Of a stretch of DNA of 64,000 nt, positions 12,762 through 22,001 are shown piece by piece. The notes under the pieces were generated by a model, which ran no database searches, had not been told where the DNA came from, and saw nothing but the letters and a program-made list of their open reading frames with translations. The position numbers and the translations under genes were made by a program. The stretch is taken from positions 1 through 64,000 of the forward strand of contig NZ_CP146275.1 of assembly GCF_037044555.1 (NCBI RefSeq). Reading direction: 5' to 3'. Source of the DNA: Pelagibacterium nitratireducens (GTDB lineage Bacteria > Pseudomonadota > Alphaproteobacteria > Rhizobiales > Devosiaceae). Position 1 is the first letter of the stretch; the number at the start of each line of letters is the position of its first letter.

Positions 12762-13205
12762 TTAGTACCCCTGACGCTCGCCGCCATCGTCATTGCGGTT
12801 GTCGTCGTGGCGGGGGGCATTGCGGTCCCGCATGAAGCGGTCGAACTCTTCGCGATCACGCGCCTTGCGCAGATTGGCGAGGTGTTCTTCGAACGCCTGG
12901 CGGTCTTCTTCGAGTTTACGGCGTTCCTCATCGAGGCGCTTGAGCTGCTCGTCGCGATACTCGTCGAAGGCGGCATTGCCGGTGGCCGAAGCGCGATAGT
13001 GGCGCGGGCCACAGCCGCGGGATTTGAAGTTTGACTTCTGGCCGGCGATCCAGCTTTCAGCCTTTTCACGGCTGCCGCCCATATATTCGCCCCATAAAAT
13101 GTAGGCGAGGACGGCCATGCCTAGCGGCCAGAAGATGATAAAGCCCAGAACCATCAAAGCGATGGTTAGCGGGGACCATGCGGGTTTGATAATTGCACTG
13201 TTCAT
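12762..13205 (-). CDS. DUF2852 membrane-anchored protein
   Basis: 147 residues from the ATG at 13203-13205. A hydrophobic segment of about 25 residues (about 14-38, including IIFWPLGMAVLAYILWGEYM) is followed by a GGSREKAESW motif, a SRGCGPRHYRASATGNAAFDEYR-type core and a highly charged coiled-coil region (about 85-130), then an Asp/Arg-rich tail. This is the alphaproteobacterial DUF2852 architecture as I remember it; no function is known. It is probably anchored in the inner membrane with the coiled coil in the cytoplasm. The next transcript feature is the candidate sRNA in its 3' region. Confidence 0.8.
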   Translation of the reverse strand: MNSAIIKPAWSPLTIALMVLGFIIFWPLGMAVLAYILWGEYMGGSREKAESWIAGQKSNFKSRGCGPRHYRASATGNAAFDEYRDEQLKRLDEERRKLEEDRQAFEEHLANLRKARDREEFDRFMRDRNAPRHDDNRNDDGGERQGY

Positions 13206-13288
13206 GTTGCGGTCTCTCCAGTCTCGAACACAACAAAACTTGGGGTCGCCGGCGCCCGCATCAAGGGTTAGCGCATAAATTTATCGCT

Positions 13289-13316
13289 CTTGAAAACTGA
13301 TATAGAGTGCCCATAG
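13289..13316 (+). promoter_or_regulatory. RpoH (sigma-32)-type promoter before actS
   Basis: CTTGAAA (13289-13295), a 14-nt spacer, then CCCATAG (13310-13316). This is close to the classical heat-shock sigma consensus. The actS ATG is 22 nt after the -10 element, leaving a short leader with a CCGGAGAG ribosome site. Confidence 0.55.
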
Positions 13317-13338
13317 ACCCGCCCGGAGAGACAAAAAA

Positions 13339-14682
13339 ATGAGCGAAATCACACAGTCCAGCGCTCCGGCGCCGGCGCGCAGCGCCAATCCCATGCGGCT
13401 TGAAACGCTCGTGCTTTTGCGCTGGCTGGCCATTTCGGGCCAGCTGATCACCGTTGTGGTCGTGCGCTACGGGCTGGGCTACGACGTGCCGCTGGGGGCG
13501 TGCCTGTTGCTGATCGCGCTTTCGGTGCTGGTCAATGCGGGGCTGTTGATCCGCTACGGGCCGGGTCACCGGCCCTCGACCCGGCTGGCATTCCTGCAGC
13601 TTGCCTATGACAGTCTGCAACTCGGAGGGCTGCTTTATCTCACCGGCGGGCTGGGCAATCCGTTTGCCATATTGCTGCTCGCGCCGGTTTCGGTTTCCGC
13701 TTCGACGCTGGCTTCGCGCGAAACGATCTGGGTGGGCACGCTGGTCATTGCGATCGCTAGCGCGCTGGCTTTGTTTCACATGCCCTTGCCGTGGATCGAA
13801 GGGGTCAGTTTCGAGCCGCCACGCATCTATCTCACCGGGGTGTGGATTGCGATCCTGTGCGCTGTGGGGTTTGTCGCCGGGTACACCAACAAGGTGGCTC
13901 ATGAAGCCCGCCAGCTTGTCGATGCGCTGACCATCACCGAGTTGGCCCTGTCGCGCCAGCAACAGCTTTCGGCGCTCGACGGGCTGGCGGCGGCCGCCGC
14001 CCATGAGCTGGGCACCCCGCTGGCCACCATTGCGCTGGCGGCCAAGGAAATCCGGCGCGACCATGGGGAAGGGGAGCTGGCCGAAGATCTCGATCTCATC
14101 ATGGATCAGGTGGCGCGCTGCCGGGCGATATTGGGAAAATTGCGAAACCTGCGGCCATCGGGATCGGACCTTTTCGACAGCGCGACACTGTCCGACATCG
14201 TGGCCGAGCTGGCCAAGGCCCATGAAGGGCCGGCGCTGGTCGAGGGCAAATCGATCAATCTGGCCCAGACCCGGGCTGAGCAGGACGAGCCGGTGATCGC
14301 GCGCAATGTGGCGCTGCTCTACGGGCTGGGCAATCTGATCGAAAATGCCGTGCAGTTCGCAAAGGTTGAGGTGACGATCCGGGCCGTCTGGGACGGGCGG
14401 CGGGTGATGATCGCCATCATGGACGACGGACCGGGATTTCCGCCGGACCTTTTAAGCCGGCTCGGGGAACCCTATCTGACAACAAGGACGAAAGACCGGT
14501 TCGATCCGCGCCAACCCGATGGCGGGGGCGGGCTGGGATTGGGCGTGTTCATTGCCAAGACGCTTCTGGAGCGGACCGGCGCGACGCTCAAATTCTTCAA
14601 TGCCCGGGCAAACGGGCATGCCTGTGTGGAAATCAGCTGGCCGCGTGACACCCTGGTCCGAAATGCCGCACGCGACGTATGA
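13339..14682 (+). CDS. actS: Redox sensor histidine kinase ActS/RegB
   Basis: Membrane kinase of the RegB/PrrB/ActS family, 447 residues, that controls redox-dependent energy, carbon or nitrogen genes through ActR/RegA. Six hydrophobic segments lie between about 25 and 185. The quinone-linked GGLGNPF motif is at about 103-109, the H-box AAAHELGTPLATI has His222, and the redox-active cysteine of RegB corresponds to Cys261 (VARCRAIL). The ATPase domain has N, G1 (DDGPGF) and G2 (GGGLGLGVF) boxes. actR follows after 73 bp. A heat-shock-type promoter lies just upstream, which is unusual for this family. Confidence 0.93.
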   Translation: MSEITQSSAPAPARSANPMRLETLVLLRWLAISGQLITVVVVRYGLGYDVPLGACLLLIALSVLVNAGLLIRYGPGHRPSTRLAFLQLAYDSLQLGGLLYLTGGLGNPFAILLLAPVSVSASTLASRETIWVGTLVIAIASALALFHMPLPWIEGVSFEPPRIYLTGVWIAILCAVGFVAGYTNKVAHEARQLVDALTITELALSRQQQLSALDGLAAAAAHELGTPLATIALAAKEIRRDHGEGELAEDLDLIMDQVARCRAILGKLRNLRPSGSDLFDSATLSDIVAELAKAHEGPALVEGKSINLAQTRAEQDEPVIARNVALLYGLGNLIENAVQFAKVEVTIRAVWDGRRVMIAIMDDGPGFPPDLLSRLGEPYLTTRTKDRFDPRQPDGGGGLGLGVFIAKTLLERTGATLKFFNARANGHACVEISWPRDTLVRNAARDV

Positions 14683-14755
14683 GGTATCTTGTGTGTAAGC
14701 TTTTGACGTTTTCGCCACAATTGGCCATAAGCAAGACGCGAGAGGATCAAGGCCA

Positions 14756-15310
14756 ATGACAGAGATTTCCGAGCTTCCCGACACCGAGCGCACCCTGCTG
14801 CTGGTCGACGACGACAAGCCCTTCCTGACCCGGCTCGAAAGGGCGATGGACAAGCGCGGCTTTATCGTTTCGATCGCCGATACGGTGGCTGGCGGGCTGG
14901 CGGCGGTCAAAGCCAACAGTCCGGCCTTTGCGGTGGTCGATCTGCGGCTCGAGGACGGAAACGGGCTGACCGTGGTTCAGGCGCTGCACGAAAACCGGCC
15001 CGACGCCCGTGCCGTGGTTCTGACCGGTTATGGCAATATTGCCACCGCCGTCACGGCGGTCAAACTGGGGGCCGTAGATTATCTCGCCAAGCCGGCCGAC
15101 GCCGACGATATCGTCAAGGCGCTTTTGGCCGGCGAGGACGATATCAAGCCCGAGGCCCCCGAAAACCCCATGTCGGCGGACCGTGTGCGCTGGGAGCATA
15201 TCCAGCGGGTCTATGAGCTTTGCGACCGCAATGTTTCGGAGACGGCGCGGCGGCTCAACATGCACCGGCGCACGCTGCAACGCATTCTCGCCAAGCGCGC
15301 TCCGCGCTGA
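14756..15310 (+). CDS. actR: Redox response regulator ActR/RegA
   Basis: 184-residue response regulator, the partner of ActS. The receiver domain has the acidic pocket DDD (about 18-20), the phospho-acceptor Asp62 (VVDLRLEDGNGL) and the conserved Lys in LAKPAD. A short linker leads to a Fis-type helix-turn-helix (about 142-184, VSETARRLNMHRRTLQRIL), which is nearly invariant in the RegA/ActR/PrrA family. It is cotranscribed with actS. The MBL-fold gene follows 30 bp later and may share the transcript. Confidence 0.94.
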   Translation: MTEISELPDTERTLLLVDDDKPFLTRLERAMDKRGFIVSIADTVAGGLAAVKANSPAFAVVDLRLEDGNGLTVVQALHENRPDARAVVLTGYGNIATAVTAVKLGAVDYLAKPADADDIVKALLAGEDDIKPEAPENPMSADRVRWEHIQRVYELCDRNVSETARRLNMHRRTLQRILAKRAPR

Positions 15311-15340
15311 TCGTTACTCAGACCATCCCAGGAGACCTCC

Positions 15341-16927
15341 ATGGCCGTCGAGCTGAGCTTTAACGGTGCGGCGGGCACCGTTACGGGGTCGTGCTACCGG
15401 ATCGTCCACGACAGGGGCAACTTTCTTGTCGATTGCGGACTGTTTCAGGGCACCAAGACCGAGCGCGAGCTCAACGAAAAGCCGTTCCCGTTTGATCCGG
15501 GAGCGATCGATTTCGTCCTTTTGACCCATGCCCATATCGACCATGTGGGGCTGGTGCCGCGACTGTATGCCAAGGGATATCGCGGGCCGCTGCACGCAAC
15601 GGCGGCGACCAATGGGCTGATCGAATATCTTCTGGCCGATGGGGCGAGCATCCAGGAAAGCGAGGCTGAGCGCGAAAACAAGAAGCGCCGGCGCCGGGGC
15701 GAAGCGCCCGTGCCGCCCCTCTATACCTTGGCAAATGCCGAGGAGGCGCTCAAACACCGGTCCGATCATCCCTACGGCGAATGGATAGAGCCCGGACCGG
15801 GAGTTCGGGCGCGGTTCTGGAATGCCGGGCACATCCTTGGGTCGGCTTCCATCGAAATCGAGGTCGAGGACAACGGCAAGCCGGTGCGCTTGTTGTTTTC
15901 GGGGGATCTGGGGCCTGACGAAAAGGTTTTCTATCTCAAGCCAGGCGCCCCTTCCGATTTCGACTATGTGATTTGCGAATCAACCTACGGCGGGCGCGAA
16001 CGGGCCGATTACACGCTGGAAACACGCCGCGCGGCGCTGGCTGAGGAAATCAACGCGGCGCTGGACCGCGGCGGCAATCTGGTGATCCCGGCCTTTGCCG
16101 TGGAGCGCAGTCAGGAATTGCTGCACGATATCGGGACGCTGATCGAAGACGGGACGATCAGTCCCAAGCGGGTGTTTCTCGACTCCCCACTGGCGCGGCG
16201 GGTAACGCAGGTCTTTGCCCGATACGCCCACGAGTTCGACGATCTCGAACTTTCCCCCGAGCAATTGTTCAACAATCCACGCTTTTCGATCACCGAGAGC
16301 GTCGAGGAGTCCAAGGCAATCAACATGATTGCCGGCGGCGCCATTATCATTTCGGCCTCGGGCATGGCCGATGCGGGGCGGATCAAGCACCATTTGCGCA
16401 ACAATCTGATCCGCCACAATGCGACGGTGCTGTTCGTCGGCCATCAGGCGCGCGGCTCTCTGGGGCAGGTTATCCAGTCGGGGGCCAGGGAGGTGACCAT
16501 TCACGGATCGCAAGTCCCAGTCCGCGCCAAAATCCGCTCGATCGACAATTATTCGGCCCATGCCGATCATTCCGAACTCATCGCCTGGATCAAGGGGCGG
16601 CTGCCCATCCATGGGACGCTGTTTCTGACCCATGGCGAGGACGAAGAACGGGCTGCGCTGCGCAAAGCGGCCATGGCGTTGGGGCTGGCCGGCGACCAGA
16701 TCATCGCTCCAGAGCTCGATGACCGGGTGGCGTTGCAAGCTGGCGGCACCAGCCGGATCGTGGCGACAGGCACCGGGCGGATCGAAACCAGCCAGATCGG
16801 TCATGACTGGCACAATGGCTATGCCGAACTGATGATTGCGCTGTCAGACGCGCTGCGTGCCGCGCAATCGGATTCAGAGCGGGAAGAGATGATCGAAAGG
16901 CTCAAAGCCGCGCTAGCGGCCAAATAA
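15341..16927 (+). CDS. Beta-CASP metallo-beta-lactamase-fold hydrolase (RNA-processing type)
   Basis: 528-residue zinc hydrolase. The N-terminal MBL fold holds the THAHIDHVG metal motif (about 63-71), then FSGDLG, a beta-CASP insert with CESTYGGR, a SGMADAGRI loop, and the C-terminal SAHADHSELI motif of the RNA-specificity (RMMBL) domain. The architecture is that of bacterial CPSF73-like ribonucleases (YtvA/TTHA0252 type). A C-terminal extension of about 60 residues is charged. The ATG at 15341 has a good CAGGAG site. Nucleolytic activity is expected from the family but not shown. Confidence 0.88.
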   Translation: MAVELSFNGAAGTVTGSCYRIVHDRGNFLVDCGLFQGTKTERELNEKPFPFDPGAIDFVLLTHAHIDHVGLVPRLYAKGYRGPLHATAATNGLIEYLLADGASIQESEAERENKKRRRRGEAPVPPLYTLANAEEALKHRSDHPYGEWIEPGPGVRARFWNAGHILGSASIEIEVEDNGKPVRLLFSGDLGPDEKVFYLKPGAPSDFDYVICESTYGGRERADYTLETRRAALAEEINAALDRGGNLVIPAFAVERSQELLHDIGTLIEDGTISPKRVFLDSPLARRVTQVFARYAHEFDDLELSPEQLFNNPRFSITESVEESKAINMIAGGAIIISASGMADAGRIKHHLRNNLIRHNATVLFVGHQARGSLGQVIQSGAREVTIHGSQVPVRAKIRSIDNYSAHADHSELIAWIKGRLPIHGTLFLTHGEDEERAALRKAAMALGLAGDQIIAPELDDRVALQAGGTSRIVATGTGRIETSQIGHDWHNGYAELMIALSDALRAAQSDSEREEMIERLKAALAAK

Positions 16928-16945
16928 GCCCTTTTTTGCATCGTC

Positions 16946-16980
16946 CTTCCGGCAAAAGTGGCATCCACTTTTGCCGGAAG
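16946..16980 (+). terminator. Bidirectional 16-bp hairpin between convergent genes
   Basis: CTTCCGGCAAAAGTGG (16946-16961) and CCACTTTTGCCGGAAG (16965-16980) are perfectly complementary with a 3-nt loop. It fills the 57-bp gap between the convergent MBL and corC genes, and the preceding CTTTTTT gives a leftward A-tract. It probably ends both transcripts. Confidence 0.7.
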
Positions 16981-16984
16981 CGCA

Positions 16985-18112
16985 CTATTCCGCCGCCTGC
17001 TGGTTTTCAGGTTCGGGATGTGACGGGCTCTCGCTCTTGGGACCGGCGATCAACAGCCGCTGCTTGCGGCGGCGGCGGGTGATGCGGACCTGCTTGACCC
17101 GGCGGGCATCGGCGCGGGTGATCTCGAATTCAAAGCCCTTGAGCTTGGAGACCACTTCGCCCCGTACCGGCACGCGGCCGAGCATGGCCACCATGAGCCC
17201 GCCCAGAGTATCGACTTCCTCGGCATATTCACCGGGATCGAAATCGGAGCCGATGGCCTCGATCAGATCGACAAGCTCCACGCGGGCATCGGCGATGAAA
17301 CTGTCCTCATCGACCGTGCGCAGCATCGAAGCTTCGCTCTCGTCATGCTCATCCTCGATGTCGCCAACCACCGCTTCGAGCAGATCCTCGATGGTGACCA
17401 GCCCGTCGGTGCCGCCATATTCGTCGATCACCACCGCCATATGCATGCGGGTGGCCTGCATGGAGGCCAGAAGATCGGTTACGGGCATCGAGGGGGGCAC
17501 GAAGAGCACCTTGCGCACCAGGTCGAGCTTGCCGATGCGCTGTTTGAGCGTCGGGGTGACGAATTTGACCGGGCTTTGAGTGTTGTGGCCGTTCGAGCCA
17601 TTGCCGGCGGTCGGGGCGGCCGATTTGGCCGGCTCGGTGACCTTTTCAAGTACGTCCTTGATGTGAATCATACCCGCGACATTGTCGAGGCTCTCCTCAT
17701 AGACGGGCATGCGCGAATGGCCGACCTGGCGGAAGCGGTCGATGACATAGCCGACATTGACGCTGGAATCGACGGCCTCGATATCGGCGCGGGGCACCAT
17801 GACATCCTCGACGCGCAATTCGCCGAGCTTGAGCACATTTTGCAAAATGGCACGCTCGGATGCGGAAAATGTCGTGTCGGTGGACAGGAACGGGCCCTCG
17901 AGCGCTTCCTTGAGATCGGTGCGCAAGGACGCGGGTCTGCCCGGCAGATGGGCACGAATCCGCGCCCATAGCGATGGCTTGTTGTCGCTTGAAGTTGACT
18001 GTGTCTGGTCGCCCTCAGGGCGATGCGGCCGGCGCGCCGCGGCGCTAGATTGATCGCTATCGGTCATTTGGGGTGCGGCGGGCGTTTGTTTTTTCGGCCC
18101 AACCGTCGGCAC
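16985..18112 (-). CDS. CBS-pair CorC/HlyC-domain protein
   Basis: 375 residues from a GTG at 18112, or 360 from the ATG at 18067; neither has a clear ribosome site. It has a basic, disordered N-terminus, a CBS pair (about 85-270; VEDVMVPRADI, RMPVYEE, YGGTDGLVTIEDLLEAVVGDI) split by a Ser/Gly/Asn-rich insert, and a C-terminal CorC_HlyC domain. There is no DUF21 membrane domain, so it is the soluble TlyC/CorC form. It is last in the leftward ybeY operon. In related genomes lnt usually follows; here a convergent gene does. Confidence 0.88.
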   Translation of the reverse strand: MPTVGPKKQTPAAPQMTDSDQSSAAARRPHRPEGDQTQSTSSDNKPSLWARIRAHLPGRPASLRTDLKEALEGPFLSTDTTFSASERAILQNVLKLGELRVEDVMVPRADIEAVDSSVNVGYVIDRFRQVGHSRMPVYEESLDNVAGMIHIKDVLEKVTEPAKSAAPTAGNGSNGHNTQSPVKFVTPTLKQRIGKLDLVRKVLFVPPSMPVTDLLASMQATRMHMAVVIDEYGGTDGLVTIEDLLEAVVGDIEDEHDESEASMLRTVDEDSFIADARVELVDLIEAIGSDFDPGEYAEEVDTLGGLMVAMLGRVPVRGEVVSKLKGFEFEITRADARRVKQVRITRRRRKQRLLIAGPKSESPSHPEPENQQAAE

Positions 18113-18134
18113 TCCGTATCTTGTTGCGCAAAGA

Positions 18135-18623
18135 TCAGTCGTTCAAAAGAACCTGACCATCATAGGGGTCTGGATACCCCAGCAGCTCCATAATATCTGT
18201 TTCTCTTGCCTCCATGGCAAGGGCTTCGTCTTCGGTTTCGTGGTCATAGCCCAAAACATGGAGCATTCCATGCACCAGAAGATGGGCGAAATGGTGCTCA
18301 AAAGGCTTTTCGAGATCGTCGGCTTCGGCCACCAATGTCTCATAAGCGAGCGATATGTCACCCAGAAGACCTTCTATGGGATCGTCGGCCTCGAGCGCGG
18401 GAAACGAGAGCACATTTGTCGGCTTGTCCTTGCCGCGCCACTCGCGGTTGAGCGCCTGCTGGGAGCGATTGTCGGTCAAGAGCACCGAGATTTCGCAGGG
18501 GCCATCGATTGCAAAGCCCGAATTTTCCAGCGCCGCACCGAGGACCGTTTCGGCGAGGGGCTGGAGGGTTTGCGGCCAGTCCCCGGCCTCGAGATTGATC
18601 TCGACGGACAGTTCGGGCGTCAA
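18135..18623 (-). CDS. ybeY: Endoribonuclease YbeY (16S rRNA 3' maturation)
   Basis: 162-residue zinc metalloprotein needed for 16S rRNA 3'-end processing and ribosome quality control. The H-x3-H-x5-H metal motif is plain (HGMLHVLGYDH), preceded by the TNVLSFP motif and a LLGDI strand. The start is a TTG overlapping the phoH stop (TTGA), which implies translational coupling. The phoH-ybeY-corC order is strongly conserved. Confidence 0.94.
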   Translation of the reverse strand: MTPELSVEINLEAGDWPQTLQPLAETVLGAALENSGFAIDGPCEISVLLTDNRSQQALNREWRGKDKPTNVLSFPALEADDPIEGLLGDISLAYETLVAEADDLEKPFEHHFAHLLVHGMLHVLGYDHETEDEALAMEARETDIMELLGYPDPYDGQVLLND

Positions 18624-19735
18624 ACCTCGAGCTTTCCTTCGGAGGCCGGGCTCTTGCCGGTTGCGCCTTCATAGGCCCGCACGATGCGCGCAACCAGAGC
18701 GTGGCGCACAACGTCCTTGTCGGTAAAGCGCGTCGTGTGAATGCCTTCGACATCGGAGAGAAGATGGAGGGCCTCGACCAGCCCCGATTTTTCGCCACGC
18801 GGCAGATCGACCTGGGTGGGATCGCCGGTGATGATCATTTTCGAATTTTCACCCAGCCGGGTCAGAAACATCTTCATCTGCATCGAAGTGGTGTTCTGGG
18901 CCTCGTCCAAAATGACGGCGGAATTGGCCAGGGTGCGCCCGCGCATGAAGGCGAGCGGAGCCACTTCGATGGCCCCGGACGCTATGCAGCGCTCGACCAC
19001 TTCGGGCTGCATCATGTCGTAGAGCGCGTCGTAAAGGGGCCGGAGATAGGGATCGACCTTTTCCTTCATGTCGCCGGGCAGAAAGCCGAGACGCTCGCCC
19101 GCTTCCACGGCGGGGCGGGAGAGGATGATGCGATTGATTTCGCCGCGCTCGAGAAGGGTCGCCGCATGCGCGACGGCGAGATAGGTCTTGCCGGTGCCCG
19201 CGGGGCCGACGCCGAACACCATCTCGAAGCGGTCCATGGCGCGAATATAGCCATCCTGGGCCGGATTGCGGGCGACGATGGTGGCCTTGCGCGTGGCGAT
19301 CTGGGCCATGCGCACCTTGCCGCGCTTTTCGAGCGTGGGGAGCGAGAGCTGGCTGTCCTCGGACTGAACCATGCGGATGACGCCATCCACATCGGCGGGG
19401 CCGACGGCCTTGCCCTCTTCGAGCATGTCGTAGAGCGATTCAAGCGCTCGGCGCGCTTGGTCGACGGCGTTGGCGCCACCGCGCAACATCACATGATTGC
19501 CGCGCGAATTGGCCTGGACCCCCAAGCGCTGCTCGATGAGCGCCAGGTTCTGGTCGAATTCGCCATACAATTGGGAGACGAGCCGATTGTCTTCGAACGC
19601 CAGTTCGAGATGGGCGGCGGCGGACTGGTCGGGTTGCGACCGCAAATTCCGTGTCAAACGCGGGAGCTCCAAGGCAGCGTTGCGACTCTTAACAAGGGTA
19701 AGGCTATCAGACCGCGATTCGATCCGCTGTGACAA
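18620..19735 (-). CDS. PhoH-family ATPase (PhoH/PhoL)
   Basis: RNA-associated P-loop ATPase of 371 residues, linked with YbeY and MiaB in RNA maturation. After a KH-like N-terminal segment (about 45-110) comes the PhoH domain with Walker A GPAGTGKT (about 177-184), Walker B VILDEAQN, and the [11 protein letters not shown] motif. The longest frame starts at a TTG (19735) inside the end of miaB, a 29-bp overlap; the family core starts well after it, so the exact start is unsure. The C-terminal Lys/Ser/Gly tail overlaps ybeY by 4 bp. Confidence 0.92.
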   Translation of the reverse strand: MSQRIESRSDSLTLVKSRNAALELPRLTRNLRSQPDQSAAAHLELAFEDNRLVSQLYGEFDQNLALIEQRLGVQANSRGNHVMLRGGANAVDQARRALESLYDMLEEGKAVGPADVDGVIRMVQSEDSQLSLPTLEKRGKVRMAQIATRKATIVARNPAQDGYIRAMDRFEMVFGVGPAGTGKTYLAVAHAATLLERGEINRIILSRPAVEAGERLGFLPGDMKEKVDPYLRPLYDALYDMMQPEVVERCIASGAIEVAPLAFMRGRTLANSAVILDEAQNTTSMQMKMFLTRLGENSKMIITGDPTQVDLPRGEKSGLVEALHLLSDVEGIHTTRFTDKDVVRHALVARIVRAYEGATGKSPASEGKLEV

Positions 19736-21092
19736 TTGTGCCTTCGAGCGAATTTTTTGCCTGAGCGATGATTTCGACCGGCAGGATCTGGCCGATCAGG
19801 CTTTGATCGGCACTGATATGGACCGCCTGCAGATAGGGCGAGCGGCCCGCCACCTGACCGGGATTGCGGCCGGGCTTTTCGATGAGCACCGGCAAGGTCA
19901 TGCCCACACAGCCGGCGTTGAATTTTTGCGACTGGCGGGTGATTTCGGCCTGCAGCACTTCGAGGCGCTCGGCCTTGACGTGTTCTTCGATCTGATTGTC
20001 CATCTGCGCGCCCGGCGTGCCCGGGCGGGTGGAATATTTGAACGAGAAGGCCGAGGCGTAGCCGATCTTTCTGACCATATCCACTGTCGCTTCGAAATCG
20101 GCATCGGTCTCACCGGGGAAACCGACGATGAAATCGCCCGAGAGCGCCATATCGGGGCGGGCGGCGCGAATGCGGTCGATGATCTCGAAATATTCGGCAG
20201 CGGTGTGGCGCCGGTTCATGGCTTTGAGGATCGAATCCGAGCCCGACTGCACCGGCAGATGGAGATAGGGCATCAACTGGGGCAGATCGCGGTGGGCGGC
20301 GATCAGTTCGTCATCCATGTCGCGCGGGTGCGAGGTGGTATAGCGGATGCGCTCGATGCCATCGATTTCGGCCAGCATGTGGCAGAGCGCGCCCAGGCTG
20401 ACGCTGTGACCGTTTCCATCCAACCCGTGATAGGCGTTGACGTTCTGGCCCAGAAGGGTGATTTCGCGCACCCCGGCATCGGCCAGCCCGCGCGCCTCGG
20501 CGAGAACCTGTGCGACGGGGCGGGAGACTTCAGCGCCGCGCGTATAGGGGACGACGCAGAACGAGCAGAATTTGTCGCACCCTTCCTGAACGGTCAAAAA
20601 TGCCGTCAGGCCGCGGGAAATGGTCACTTCCTTTTTTGGCGCCGGAAGATGGGCGAATTTGTCTTCCTCGGGGAAATCGGTGTCGATGACCCGGCCGTTT
20701 TGCGCCTTCGAGAGAAGTTCGGGCAGGCGGTGATAGGATTGCGGGCCAAAGACCAGGTCCACCGCCGGGGCGCGGGCCATGATTTCCTCGCCCTCGGCCT
20801 GGGCCACGCAGCCGGCCACCCCGATCAGCATTTTTTTGGCGCCGGGCTCGCGCTCATTTCGGAAATCGCGGATGCGGCCGAGTTCGGAATAGACCTTTTC
20901 GGCGGCCTTTTCGCGGATGTGGCAGGTGTTCAAAAGCACCAGATCGGCCTCGCCCATCTCCGAGGTCGGCGTATAGCCGTGCGGGGCCAGCGCGTCGGTC
21001 ATCCGATCGCTGTCATAGACGTTCATCTGGCAGCCATAGGTCTTGATGAAGACCTTCTTGGCGTTGGGGAGATCTGGCTGTTTGTCGCTCAT
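19707..21092 (-). CDS. miaB: tRNA-2-methylthio-N6-dimethylallyladenosine synthase MiaB
   Basis: Radical-SAM methylthiotransferase that modifies A37 of tRNAs reading UNN codons. The UPF0004 domain carries three cluster cysteines ([24 protein letters not shown]). The radical SAM triad is [15 protein letters not shown] (about 157-171), and a C-terminal TRAM domain (about 380-455) follows. 461 residues is the expected length. The ATG is at 21092. It belongs to the plsC-miaB-phoH-ybeY run. Confidence 0.96.
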   Translation of the reverse strand: MSDKQPDLPNAKKVFIKTYGCQMNVYDSDRMTDALAPHGYTPTSEMGEADLVLLNTCHIREKAAEKVYSELGRIRDFRNEREPGAKKMLIGVAGCVAQAEGEEIMARAPAVDLVFGPQSYHRLPELLSKAQNGRVIDTDFPEEDKFAHLPAPKKEVTISRGLTAFLTVQEGCDKFCSFCVVPYTRGAEVSRPVAQVLAEARGLADAGVREITLLGQNVNAYHGLDGNGHSVSLGALCHMLAEIDGIERIRYTTSHPRDMDDELIAAHRDLPQLMPYLHLPVQSGSDSILKAMNRRHTAAEYFEIIDRIRAARPDMALSGDFIVGFPGETDADFEATVDMVRKIGYASAFSFKYSTRPGTPGAQMDNQIEEHVKAERLEVLQAEITRQSQKFNAGCVGMTLPVLIEKPGRNPGQVAGRSPYLQAVHISADQSLIGQILPVEIIAQAKNSLEGTIVTADRIAV

Positions 21093-21101
21093 GGGCGCGG
21101 T

Positions 21102-21884
21102 TTACACCACTTCCCCATCTCTTGGCAAAGGGTCAGCGCGATTGAGGGCGTTGAGCATGCGCCGGACAGTGGTTTGGGCCCGTTTTGCGACAAGTTTGCG
21201 ATCGATCGTGGCGGGTATGGGCGCGCCGAAGGCGAGAACCACATCCTTGGGGCCCGATCCGAGGATGGCGGCGAGATTGTCCGTGATACCCATATCGCCG
21301 ATCCAGGCGATCTGGCGGCGTTCGGACCGCGAGAGGGGGAGGCCGGAGATTTTGGTATAGGCGATGGCGAGGGGCTGGATGCTCGCGCCGTCCTTTGGGG
21401 CGGCGCCGACAAGGGCCGAACGGAACGGCAGCACATGGGTGCCGATGCCGGAGGTGCCTTCAGCAAACAACAGCACGGGAACCCCTTGGGCGATGCGGGC
21501 GCTCATTTCGGCCGCGGTGCGGCGGGTGTCGGTGCGGCGGGCGCGGTCGACGAAGACGGTTTTGTGCATTCTGGCCAGGGTGCCGATCAGGGGCCAGCGG
21601 GCCACATCGGACTTGGCAACGAAGCTCACCGGGACTTTGCTGGCGACGGCGATGATATCGAGCCAGCCAATATGGTTGGCGACGACGAGAACGGGGCCCT
21701 TTGCCAGCGGTTGACCGGCCAGCGCCACGCGCAGGCCCAGAGTGAAAGCGAGGAGCTTGAAAAAGATCGAAGGCAGAAATTGCCAGCCCGGCAGGCCCGT
21801 TCGCACGATCACAAACTGGATCGGCAGGCCCAAAAGGGTGAAGGGCAGGACGACAAGCCCAAAAAACACAAGGCGCAGGGCCAC
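21102..21884 (-). CDS. Lysophospholipid acyltransferase (PlsC family)
   Basis: 1-acyl-glycerol-3-phosphate acyltransferase-type enzyme, 260 residues from a GTG at 21884. One or two N-terminal hydrophobic helices (about 5-60) anchor it in the inner membrane. Motif I is NHIGWLD (about 91-97, the NHxxxxD catalytic pair), motif III is FAEGTSGIG, and a Pro-bearing motif IV lies near QPLAIAY. It could serve phosphatidic acid synthesis or, as OlsA, ornithine-lipid O-acylation with the OlsB encoded at 33.5 kb. The sequence alone does not decide. Confidence 0.88.
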   Translation of the reverse strand: MALRLVFFGLVVLPFTLLGLPIQFVIVRTGLPGWQFLPSIFFKLLAFTLGLRVALAGQPLAKGPVLVVANHIGWLDIIAVASKVPVSFVAKSDVARWPLIGTLARMHKTVFVDRARRTDTRRTAAEMSARIAQGVPVLLFAEGTSGIGTHVLPFRSALVGAAPKDGASIQPLAIAYTKISGLPLSRSERRQIAWIGDMGITDNLAAILGSGPKDVVLAFGAPIPATIDRKLVAKRAQTTVRRMLNALNRADPLPRDGEVV

Positions 21885-21894
21885 GGGGCTCTCC

Positions 21895-22001
21895 CTAGAG
21901 CCGTTCAGGATTTGATTGACTCAAATCCTTGGCTCTAAACCCTGGTTTTCTCGCGCGTCCGAACTGCAAAAACCGCTCCACTTATGCTGGACACGCTCTA
22001 G
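21895..22001. repeat. CTAGAGC-flanked intergenic repeat element
   Basis: A 107-bp unit bounded by CTAGAGC (21895-21901) and GCTCTAG (21995-22001) fills the whole fur-plsC gap. Its first half is a strong hairpin: TAGAGCC, then AGGATTTGA / TCAAATCCT around a 5-nt loop, then GGCTCTA. Its second half contains an AAAACCGCTCCA-type segment. Elements of this build are common between genes in Rhizobiales (recollection). The right end supplies the fur stop codon (TAG at 21998-22000). Confidence 0.6.

Noticed and set aside
19497..21938. Long open frame antisense to miaB and plsC (about 813 codons)
   Set aside because: It has no recognisable family and spans two well-supported genes on the other strand.
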